Positions 1-5,875 of a DNA stretch of 7,486 nt are shown piece by piece; positions within the stretch are counted from its first letter, which is position 1; every line of letters starts with the position of its first letter. The stretch comes from Gemmatimonadota bacterium (GTDB taxonomy: Bacteria; Gemmatimonadota; Gemmatimonadetes; Gemmatimonadales; Gemmatimonadaceae). The translations under genes and the position numbers were made by a program. The notes beneath the pieces are model-generated. The model ran no database searches and was not told where the DNA came from. It saw nothing but the letters and a program-made list of their open reading frames with translations. The stretch lies in assembly GCA_003222065.1 (NCBI GenBank), contig QHUV01000088.1:1-7486 (forward strand), given 5' to 3'.

Positions 1-568
1 TGTAAAAAACGGCCGGGCCGCTGAATGCTCGCGCCCCCTCGGTGGCGAATCGGTCATTCGCGTGCGTCAATGCACAAAGGAGTGCCGTGTAGTTGGCCTC
101 CGATCCACCCGACGTGAAATGCCCCGTCGACTCCGCTGGAAGACCGGCCCGCCGCGCCACGGCGCGAATCACATGCGATTCAATCTCGACTGCGGCCGGT
201 GACGTCGTCGCCGTCGCGAGCTGGGGATTGAATGCGCCCGTTAGGCGATCACCGCAGAGGGCCGGGAAGCTCGGCGCCGGATTGAACAACCCGAAGTAGC
301 GCGGGTTTGTCATGTGCACCACGCCATGCTCGAGCTGCGCGATCGTCCAGGGCAGCAACTCGTCGAGGCCGAGCGGTGTTCGAAAGTCGAACGCGGCGAG
401 CTGCGAGCGGAGCGCCGTCATGTCGACCGTCGGTACGACGGATCCGCAGGCTACGCGCTCGTTAGCGCACAACAACTCGCGCGTGAGATAGTCATCCCAC
501 CGCACGCGTTCGTTGCGTGGCGGAAAGAGCGCCGCGACCGGTGGCATCGGATCGTGAGGTGCGGACAT
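1..568 (-). CDS. Group II PLP-dependent amino acid decarboxylase, N-terminal part (runs off left edge)
   Basis: Reading leftward from ATG at 568, the frame stays open for 189 codons to the window edge, so only the N-terminal part is present. The translation fits pyridoxal-dependent group II decarboxylases (the glutamate, diaminobutyrate and aromatic amino acid decarboxylase superfamily). It has a substrate-side segment TNPRYFGLFNPAPS (residues 87-100), then SPAAVEIE (123-130), then the cofactor-phosphate segment FTSGGSEAN (151-159). The PLP-binding lysine, expected roughly 100-150 residues later in this family, lies outside the window. The start sits 13 nt after the TAA of the MetA-like gene, and that stop codon is part of a TAAGG that may act as a weak ribosome binding site. 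A second in-frame ATG at 547 is possible. It is the last visible gene of the leftward operon. The substrate cannot be assigned; an aminotransferase-like role within the same fold is a less likely alternative. Confidence 0.85.
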   Translation of the reverse strand, partial: MSAPHDPMPPVAALFPPRNERVRWDDYLTRELLCANERVACGSVVPTVDMTALRSQLAAFDFRTPLGLDELLPWTIAQLEHGVVHMTNPRYFGLFNPAPSFPALCGDRLTGAFNPQLATATTSPAAVEIESHVIRAVARRAGLPAESTGHFTSGGSEANYTALLCALTHANDRFATEGARAFSGPAVFY

Positions 569-581
569 GTGGCGAGTTGCC

Positions 582-1592
582 TTACGAGGCGCGTGCCGTC
601 GTACCGGGACCCGTCGCCACTACGGTGTCCAACTGGCGCTCGGCAACCACAGCAGACAGCCAATTGGCGTAGAGACGAATGGCGACGTCACGCCACGCGT
701 GCGCTGGTTTCTGCCGCGGATCGCTGCCTGGAAATTCGTCGAGTAGCTCGCGCGTCCGCTGCGAATGAGCGCGCGCGCGAAACGCGACGAACGCCCGCGC
801 GGTCTCGTCGTCGAAGTACCCGCGCGGCATTTCGGGATAGCTCTCCACCGTGCCAGCGAGAAATCGCCCGACATCGCGACGGTACTCGCGGAACAAAGCA
901 CCAGCGTCGTACTCCGGGTGACCTTGATAGAACACGAACAGGGCGCGCCGCTGCTGAATGAACGCGTCCGCGCCCGCATCGTCCGAGAACGACACGATCT
1001 CGTATCCGGCCGCGACGAGTTGCGCCGAGTCCAGCGTGTTGTAGCGCGAATGTGGAAGTCGCCACGAGGGTGGTAAGCCAGACACCAACGGGTGATGGCC
1101 CATCCTGTCGCAGCGAAATACGCCGGAGATCTTCTCGCCGAGTCGCCGCCGCTCGATTCCGTCCAGATGGAGCACCGCCGCGTGCGCAGCGAGACAGGAC
1201 CATACCGTCGGCGTTGCCGACTCGTTCGCCCAGTCGACAAGGCGCGTGAGGGATTGCCAATACACCTCATCGGGCATCGCCGCGGTGCGGGGCTCGGCCC
1301 CCGTTACGATGAGGCCATCGAGCTCGCCCGTCCACAGTCGGTCGATGGGTTCATAGTTTTCCGCGACGTATGCGCGGCCGATCTCCCCACGAATCAATTC
1401 AGGGAAGGAAAACAGTCGCAGTCGGATGTCGTAGTCCGCGCCGGCAGCGCGTAGCAACTCACTAAACTGCTGCTCCGTCGTTTGCAGCGCGGCATCGGGC
1501 ATGTTGTTCACGAGCCCGATTACGAGCGGCTCGCGCCCATGCCGCGACGACGCGTCCGACGCGCGATTCGCCGAACCGAGCGACGCAGTCAT
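582..1592 (-). CDS. metA: MetA-family homoserine O-acyltransferase (HTS family), divergent subtype
   Basis: A 336-residue protein of the homoserine O-succinyl/acetyltransferase family (glutamine-amidotransferase-like fold), which acylates the side-chain hydroxyl of homoserine in methionine synthesis. Motifs seen are LVNNMPDAALQTTEQQF (27-43), LDGLIVTGAEPR (91-102), WSCLAAHAAV (131-140) with the likely nucleophile Cys133, EKISGVF (153-159), PHSRYNTLD (180-188) and QGHPEYDA (223-230) with His225 and Glu227 completing the expected Cys-His-Glu triad. Its length is slightly above that of E. coli MetA, and about 20 poorly conserved N-terminal residues precede the fold. At the position that in characterised MetA enzymes separates succinyl (Gly) from acetyl (Glu) donors there appears to be Arg102, so donor and acceptor are open. 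The ATG overlaps the metY stop in an ATGA, with no clear Shine-Dalgarno, which indicates translational coupling. Pairing with MetY argues that the product is an O-acylated homoserine or a close analogue. Confidence 0.92.
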   Translation of the reverse strand: MTASLGSANRASDASSRHGREPLVIGLVNNMPDAALQTTEQQFSELLRAAGADYDIRLRLFSFPELIRGEIGRAYVAENYEPIDRLWTGELDGLIVTGAEPRTAAMPDEVYWQSLTRLVDWANESATPTVWSCLAAHAAVLHLDGIERRRLGEKISGVFRCDRMGHHPLVSGLPPSWRLPHSRYNTLDSAQLVAAGYEIVSFSDDAGADAFIQQRRALFVFYQGHPEYDAGALFREYRRDVGRFLAGTVESYPEMPRGYFDDETARAFVAFRARAHSQRTRELLDEFPGSDPRQKPAHAWRDVAIRLYANWLSAVVAERQLDTVVATGPGTTARAS

Positions 1593-2935
1593 GGCGTCGA
1601 AACCCGCGCACCGACCGACCGACCGCGCGCCGTCATCCCTGGATGTGCAGTCACGCGCTCGGGTACGGCCGCTCCCAGCGCCTGATCCAGATCCTCGAGG
1701 ATGTCGTCGATATGTTCGATGCCGATGCTGACGCGGATCATCTCCGGCGTCACGCCCGCCTTGGCCTGCTCGTCAGGCGTCATCTGCCGGTGCGTCGTGG
1801 ACGCGGGATGGCAGGCGAGCGACTTCGAATCGCCGAGGTTCACGACCCGCTTGATCAGCGCGAGCGCGTTGTAGAATCGCGTTCCCGCAGCGAGGCCGCC
1901 GCGGATGCCGAACGTCATGATCGAGCACGCACGGCCGCCGAGGTACTTCTGCGTGAGCGGGAAGTACGGGCTCTCGGGGAAGCCGGCGTAGTTCAGCCAC
2001 TCGACACGCGCATCCTCGCGCAGGAACTCGGCCACACGGCGCGCATTTTCGACGTGCCGCTCCATGCGGAGCGCGACCGATTCGATCCCCTGCAGGAGCA
2101 GAAACGCGTTGAGCGGCGCGAGCACAGAGCCGAGCGTGCGCTGATACACACTGCGACACCGCCCGATATACGCCGCGTCACCAAAGTGCTCGGTGTAGAC
2201 GAGATCGTGGTAAGACGGATCCGGCTCGGTGAACATCGGAAAGCGTGCAGCGTGCCGTGCCCACGGGAACTTGCCGCTGTCGATGATGATACCGCCCATG
2301 GTTGTGCCGTGCCCACCCATGAACTTCGTGAGGGAATGGACGACGACGTCGGCGCCGAATTCGATCGGCCGAAGAAGAATCGGCGTCGGGACCGTGTTGT
2401 CGACGATCAGCGGCACGTCCCGCGCATGCGCGACCGAAGCGAGAGCCTCGACATCGCAGACATTGCCCGCCGGATTGCCAACGCTCTCGCAGTACACGGC
2501 ACGCGTGTCGTCGTCGATCAGAGCGGCGATCTCCTTCGGACTGTCGTTTGCCGCGAAGCGCACCGTGACGCCCATCTTGGGCAGAAGGTGGGCGAAGAGC
2601 GTGTACGTCGTGCCGTAGAGCTGTGGCACTGAGACGATATTGGTGCCCGGCGCCGTCACATTGAGCATCGCGTAGTGCATCGCCGCCTGGCCGGAGCTTA
2701 CACTCAACGCCTGTAGCCCACCTTCCATGGCGGCGACACGCCGCTCCAACACCTCGTTGGTCGGATTGCTGATGCGCGAGTATCGAAAGCCCTCAACCTC
2801 CAGATTGAACAGGGCTGCCGCATGCTCGGCGCTCTCGAACTCGTACGCGGCCGATTGGTAGATCGGGACCGCGGTCGTTGGCGCACTCTCGTCAGGCGTG
2901 TAGCCGTAATGCAGCGCGATCGTCTCCTGACGCAT
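1589..2935 (-). CDS. metY: O-acetylhomoserine sulfhydrylase (aminocarboxypropyltransferase), MetY type
   Basis: A 448-residue Cys/Met-metabolism PLP enzyme. The family replaces the acyloxy group of O-acylhomoserine with sulfide or a thiol, giving homocysteine or methionine-like products in the cytoplasm. Visible landmarks are the phosphate-binding Tyr and Arg of RYSRISNPTNEV (51-62), SSGQAAM (80-86), Asp179 in IVDNT (177-181) facing the pyridine nitrogen, and HSLTKFMGGHGTT (200-212) with the Schiff-base Lys204. The segment FTEPDPSYHDLVY (235-247) is typical of MetY rather than MetB or MetC. LGDSKSLACHPASTTH (367-382) holds the carboxylate-binding region. The first ATG at 2935 overlaps the ligase stop by one base (TGATG), which fixes the start. 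About 25 residues after the normal end (from about residue 424) form a low-complexity tail encoded partly by an (ACCG)4 repeat. Its place in this operon suggests a specialised copy rather than the housekeeping one, but that is inference. Confidence 0.95.
   Translation of the reverse strand: MRQETIALHYGYTPDESAPTTAVPIYQSAAYEFESAEHAAALFNLEVEGFRYSRISNPTNEVLERRVAAMEGGLQALSVSSGQAAMHYAMLNVTAPGTNIVSVPQLYGTTYTLFAHLLPKMGVTVRFAANDSPKEIAALIDDDTRAVYCESVGNPAGNVCDVEALASVAHARDVPLIVDNTVPTPILLRPIEFGADVVVHSLTKFMGGHGTTMGGIIIDSGKFPWARHAARFPMFTEPDPSYHDLVYTEHFGDAAYIGRCRSVYQRTLGSVLAPLNAFLLLQGIESVALRMERHVENARRVAEFLREDARVEWLNYAGFPESPYFPLTQKYLGGRACSIMTFGIRGGLAAGTRFYNALALIKRVVNLGDSKSLACHPASTTHRQMTPDEQAKAGVTPEMIRVSIGIEHIDDILEDLDQALGAAVPERVTAHPGMTARGRSVGARVSTP
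1610..1625. repeat. Tetranucleotide tandem repeat (ACCG)4 within the 3' end of metY
   Basis: Four perfect copies of ACCG lie inside the codons for the non-conserved MetY C-terminal tail, about 20 bases before the metA start. Gain or loss of one unit would change the reading frame of the tail and the position of the metY stop relative to metA. Four copies is short, and chance in GC-rich DNA is a fair explanation. Confidence 0.6.
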
Positions 2936-3846
2936 CAGATGCAGAGCGCTTCGCGCACGGAGGGCGGCCAGGCGTCAACGTCGAGGCCGTGCGTCGCGAA
3001 GAGCGCAATCGTCAGCCGGTCCAGGCCAAACGCCGCGCAGGCTGTGTGCGCTACCGCGCCATCATCGGTGCGAAGGCCCCACGTGTTGCCGAAATGATCC
3101 TGATGGTAATTGAAGCTCATACAAGCCGTCGGCGCTTCTTCGGAGTTCACCGGAATAAGCAGCTCGAACTTGAGCGCCTGCTCAACCTGGTTCACCGCCA
3201 TCAGTTTGCCCGCACGACCGAAGAACGGGTCGCTCGCCGGCACGAGGGTGAAGGGGACGCCGAGCTGCGTCGCCAACTCCTCCGCCCGTGCCTTCCAGTT
3301 CTCCCGGAAGGCGAGGGCCGTGTCAGGTGCACCGATGCAGACGTACTCACGCATGCGAAACGCCTGCATGCGACCAAGCTCGGATGAAGCTTCGCGGCGG
3401 AAGCAGTACGACTCAACATCTACGAGGACACCGCTGCGTGGCACGTCACCACGAGCAGCGATGATCGGATAGACCTGGTAACAGGCCGCCGGCGTGAGCA
3501 CCAAGTCCGTCGCGGCAAGGCCGTCGACCCAGTCTTGTCCGGCCGCTCGCCCCTCGACCAGTGCGCGAATACTCGCTTCCGTACCAGTGAGGGAGCTCAC
3601 GCAACCAAGGAGATGCGGAAAGCTCTTGAGGTAGCCCGACTTCTCGAGCAGTGCTCGGCTCATCACCGGCGGGAAGCGCAGCACTTCCGTGCCCGGCGCT
3701 CGATGGCTCGTGATCAGCGCCGTGAGACCACCGATGACTTCCTCGAACGGAGCGGTCCTGCCCTGTACGCCGTTCGCCGCCGTCGGCTGCAGGATCGACG
3801 AGGTAATGGCCTCGAGTCGTTCCGTGGATACTTGGGTCGTGGACAT
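2935..3846 (-). CDS. Amino acid:[carrier protein] ligase (truncated seryl-tRNA-synthetase-like, class II)
   Basis: A 303-residue protein that matches the amino acid:[carrier protein] ligases first described in Bradyrhizobium and Agrobacterium. These are class II synthetase cores that lack a tRNA-binding domain. They activate a small amino acid (Gly or Ala in the studied cases) with ATP and transfer it to the phosphopantetheine thiol of a dedicated carrier protein. The zinc ligands of atypical SerRS-like enzymes are recognisable as Cys122 (TPAACYQVYP), Glu167 (FRMREYVCIG) and Cys270 (AVAHTACAAFGLDR). Their spacing of 45 and 148 residues matches, as I recall it, Cys131/Glu176/Cys279 of the Bradyrhizobium enzyme. 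Motif 2 is FRREAS (149-154) and motif 3 is GLDRLTIALF (274-283). The length is close to the family's usual 300-330 residues. It starts 1 nt after the dehydrogenase stop and overlaps metY by 1 nt. The expected partner is the carrier protein at 5554-5820. The amino acid specificity cannot be read from the sequence. Confidence 0.94.
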   Translation of the reverse strand: MSTTQVSTERLEAITSSILQPTAANGVQGRTAPFEEVIGGLTALITSHRAPGTEVLRFPPVMSRALLEKSGYLKSFPHLLGCVSSLTGTEASIRALVEGRAAGQDWVDGLAATDLVLTPAACYQVYPIIAARGDVPRSGVLVDVESYCFRREASSELGRMQAFRMREYVCIGAPDTALAFRENWKARAEELATQLGVPFTLVPASDPFFGRAGKLMAVNQVEQALKFELLIPVNSEEAPTACMSFNYHQDHFGNTWGLRTDDGAVAHTACAAFGLDRLTIALFATHGLDVDAWPPSVREALCI

Positions 3847-3847
3847 C

Positions 3848-5050
3848 TCAATCCCTCACGAGCGCAGGCACCTCGAACAGCAACAGCGAGCTTGCCGTGC
3901 TGGCGAGGATACGTTCGTTATTGATCATGATCGACGACGACAGCACGTCGCGGAGATTACGGGCAACGCTGAATTCCCCATCGTTTCGATAGCCCGAGAG
4001 CCCGCACGCTTGTAGCGCGCTCAAGACCGTCTCTATTGCCTGCTCCGATGAGTTGACCTTGAGAAGGTTCATCCCTGCTTGGAAATCGATGGCCTCGAGG
4101 CGGTCGGAGTTGAGAGCCGCCTTCTCGTAACTCGCAACGGCGGCGGCGATGGTCCCACGTAGCGCCCGGAGCGACATCACCGCTCGCGTTAGGTGCGACG
4201 CGCCTGGCGCTGCCTGGCCGCCGTTTGCCTGCGCTGCGCCCTTGCGTACGAAGCGGCGGGCATGGGCTACGGCTCCGGCCGCAATTCCGCACCACACGCC
4301 GCTCCATGTCAGATGCGCAATCGGCACCATGCTCTGCGGATGGATTCGCTCATACGATTCCGGTAGGACCTGACCGGCGTCAGCACAGCCGCGAAGAGTA
4401 AAGCCTGTGCTGCACGTGCCGCGCATGCCCATCGTGTCCCACTCCTTGATCTTCTCGAGCTCGTAGTCGCCCTTCATTAAGGCCACCAGCACTTGGTCCG
4501 AGGGCTGAGCGTCGGGGGCCCGGCGTGCGGTCACCAACACACCGTCCGCTTCCGCGCCGTATGACATGACCGTCGCATTCTTGACCAGCGACATGCGGGA
4601 TCCTTCCCGCTCGACGGCGCATGCGCTCGAGCGAACCGCACCCCCCATCTGGTTCTCGGTCGTCGACGACGCGAACAGCAGCTGTTCATCGCAGAGTCGT
4701 CGAAGGAGCTGCTGATGCCACGCACTGTTCATAGCGTGGCGAAGTAGGATGACGACCTGAATCTGATGCATCGCGAAGATCATGGCCGACGAGCCGCAGG
4801 CCATACCAAGCATGTAGCAGACGTCGACGGCATCGGAGACGGTCGCGCCATCGCCGCCCAGTTCGACGGGGACCAACATGCTCAGCAAGCGATGTTGTCG
4901 CGCCGCAGCAAAGGTCTCGAAGGGAAACCGCGAGTCGCGGTCAACTTCGGCGGCATGCTCGGCGGCAGCCGCCGCTACGAGCCGTGCACGCGAGGTAGGA
5001 TGCGCAGCAGGCGTCTGAGCCCCGGCATCGGGTACATCGAGAGTCTTCAT
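3848..5050 (-). CDS. Acyl-CoA-dehydrogenase-family flavoprotein, probable aminoacyl-carrier-protein oxidase
   Basis: A 400-residue protein with the acyl-CoA dehydrogenase fold throughout. The N-terminal helical domain is followed by the helix with YMLGMACGSSAMIFAMH (79-95), then the middle beta domain with LFASSTTENQMGGAVRSS (125-142), VKNATVMSYGAEADGVLVTA (156-175) and WDTMGMRGTCSTGF (204-217). The C-terminal helical domain contains CGLSGYRNDGEFSVARNLRD (349-368). The family uses FAD to oxidise acyl thioesters. Aligned without gaps from the conserved Arg-Asp (367-368), the residues normally Glu-Gly-Thr are Ile376-Asn377-Asn378, so the usual catalytic glutamate is absent. The ATG at 5050 is preferred over a TTG at 5056 because an AGGG lies at good spacing before it. 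It is the first gene of the leftward operon, and its stop is 1 nt before the ligase start. Linkage to the ligase and the carrier suggests an aminoacyl-S-carrier substrate. A different carrier-bound or CoA substrate is possible. Confidence 0.93.
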   Translation of the reverse strand: MKTLDVPDAGAQTPAAHPTSRARLVAAAAAEHAAEVDRDSRFPFETFAAARQHRLLSMLVPVELGGDGATVSDAVDVCYMLGMACGSSAMIFAMHQIQVVILLRHAMNSAWHQQLLRRLCDEQLLFASSTTENQMGGAVRSSACAVEREGSRMSLVKNATVMSYGAEADGVLVTARRAPDAQPSDQVLVALMKGDYELEKIKEWDTMGMRGTCSTGFTLRGCADAGQVLPESYERIHPQSMVPIAHLTWSGVWCGIAAGAVAHARRFVRKGAAQANGGQAAPGASHLTRAVMSLRALRGTIAAAVASYEKAALNSDRLEAIDFQAGMNLLKVNSSEQAIETVLSALQACGLSGYRNDGEFSVARNLRDVLSSSIMINNERILASTASSLLLFEVPALVRD

Positions 5051-5136
5051 GCGCAACGCCCTGTAATCGAGTGGCTATTGGAACCGCTTTTCTTAGGCGC
5101 GTGCCAGAAGTGGGCCACGACCCGTGCAAAATGCAG

Positions 5137-5152
5137 GACCAACCGGGTGGTC
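5137..5152. promoter_or_regulatory. Imperfect 16-bp palindrome upstream of the dehydrogenase gene
   Basis: GACCAACCGGGTGGTC reads as its own reverse complement except for one mismatched pair (A against G beside the CCGG core). It lies about 87 bases upstream of the ATG at 5050. That is a plausible operator position for a dimeric repressor of the leftward operon. Function is inferred from symmetry and position only. Confidence 0.35.
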
Positions 5153-5298
5153 ATTTCCGACACGCGGGTAATGCACGACCCAGACCGATCCCTGACCTCA
5201 CCGCAGTGCGCACTCGAACACCACGACGTCGCCCCGCTCACTCGTAGGATCTTCAATCAAATGATGATGTTGCGCGCGGCCTCGAACCTCGAATCAGC

Positions 5299-5339
5299 CC
5301 TATTGCGAGCCGCAAAGGCGCCATACCTGCAACAATAGG
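5299..5339. promoter_or_regulatory. Nested inverted repeats in the divergent promoter region
   Basis: CCTATTG (5299-5305) and CAATAGG (5333-5339) are perfect 7-base inverted arms with a 27-base spacer. Within them a perfect dyad TTGCG-AGC-CGCAA spans 5303-5315. The TTGCG/CGCAA symmetry resembles a binding site for a dimeric helix-turn-helix regulator. The outer arms could also form a weak stem in a transcript. No regulator gene is in the window. Confidence 0.35.
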
Positions 5340-5553
5340 TTGTGGCACCAGTCCAACACCCATCCCGTTTTCGAGATCGAACAAGACTGAAGGACGTTGG
5401 CGCGCCGGATGCACCAGTGGCGAGCGTCGACATCGTTCCCATTTGATAACGCATCGCGCAGATCTATTTTGACCGCAGCGATCCCCCCAATCCGAACGCG
5501 GCGCGCCGCATGGCGTGCTGCAGCCCATCAGCGCGTTCCCCGAACGCATCCCA

Positions 5554-5820
5554 ATGTCGAACTCGAACGCGCAGTCCGTCGAGGAAAGAATCGCGGGCGT
5601 CGTCCACCGGCTGCTCACCGAACATTCGATCGATCGAGACGTTGGCGTGGACGAGGATCTTCAACAAGCCGGACTGAGTTCGCTGGACATGGTCAGCCTT
5701 GTGCTATCAGTGGAGGAGGAGTTCGACCTGATGGTGCCCGAAGTCAGCATCATGCCGGCAAATTTTCGATCGATCGGGGCGATCAGTCAGCTGGTAGATT
5801 CGCTGCGGGCCAAACGGTGA
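5554..5820 (+). CDS. Free-standing carrier protein (phosphopantetheine attachment), probable partner of the amino acid ligase
   Basis: An 88-residue acidic protein of the acyl/peptidyl carrier family. It holds its substrate as a thioester on 4'-phosphopantetheine. The attachment motif is AGLSSLDMVSLVL (39-51), with the modified serine predicted to be Ser43. The residue before it is Ser in place of the more common Asp. Helix II continues as SVEEEFDLMVPE, and the helix III region is MPANFRSIGAISQLVDSL. The ATG at 5554 gives a normal carrier length. A GTG at 5515 would add 13 residues outside the fold, and neither start has a clear Shine-Dalgarno. It is transcribed away from the ligase and dehydrogenase genes, with the hydrolase 55 nt downstream. 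Known ligases of this type work with a dedicated small carrier encoded nearby, so this is the likely acceptor. No phosphopantetheinyl transferase is in the window, so a host enzyme must activate it. Confidence 0.94.
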   Translation: MSNSNAQSVEERIAGVVHRLLTEHSIDRDVGVDEDLQQAGLSSLDMVSLVLSVEEEFDLMVPEVSIMPANFRSIGAISQLVDSLRAKR

Positions 5821-5875
5821 TGCACTCCCTCCCTTGCCGCACGATGGCCGCAGCTCGTGTTCCATGGACGCTGTG

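Larger units (their letters stand above)
5051..5553. promoter_or_regulatory. Divergent intergenic region with several candidate operator dyads
   Basis: About 500 bases without a convincing gene separate the leftward operon from the rightward carrier-protein gene, so both promoters should lie here. The right half looks less GC-rich than the genes. By eye it contains a near-perfect 16-base palindrome (5137-5152), a perfect TTGCG-AGC-CGCAA dyad (5303-5315) nested in a wider CCTATTG/CAATAGG inverted pair (5299-5339), and TTCGA-GA-TCGAA (5370-5381). I could not identify -35/-10 pairs with confidence. No SAM-I or SAM-II riboswitch consensus, tRNA or terminator hairpin with a T-run was recognised. 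Small ORFs overlapping it (for example leftward 5257-5454 and 5253-5618) resemble nothing I know. Confidence 0.5.

Noticed and set aside
314..961. Long rightward open frame (215 codons) opposite the MetA and decarboxylase genes
   Set aside because: Arg-rich, no recognisable motif, and fully antisense to two well-supported genes. It is a GC-rich shadow frame.
1643..2632. 329-codon rightward open frame opposite metY
   Set aside because: Composition is Arg/Asp/Val-rich shadow of the MetY codons; the MetY frame has every family motif.
4766..5338. 190-codon rightward frame over the dehydrogenase start and intergenic region
   Set aside because: Mostly antisense to the N-terminal part of the dehydrogenase, with no family resemblance.
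5051..5553. SAM riboswitch upstream of the operon that contains metY and metA
   Set aside because: I looked for SAM-I and SAM-II conserved segments on both strands and saw none. The operon's first gene is also not a methionine gene. A covariance-model search would settle it.
5253..5618. Leftward ORFs (65 and 121 codons) across the divergent intergenic region
   Set aside because: No recognisable domain, and the longer one overlaps the carrier-protein start. No clear ribosome binding site was noted.
5834..5875. Longer hydrolase N-terminus from TTG 5834
   Set aside because: The extra residues are outside the family start, and TTG lacks a Shine-Dalgarno; ATG 5876 matches the usual N-terminus.
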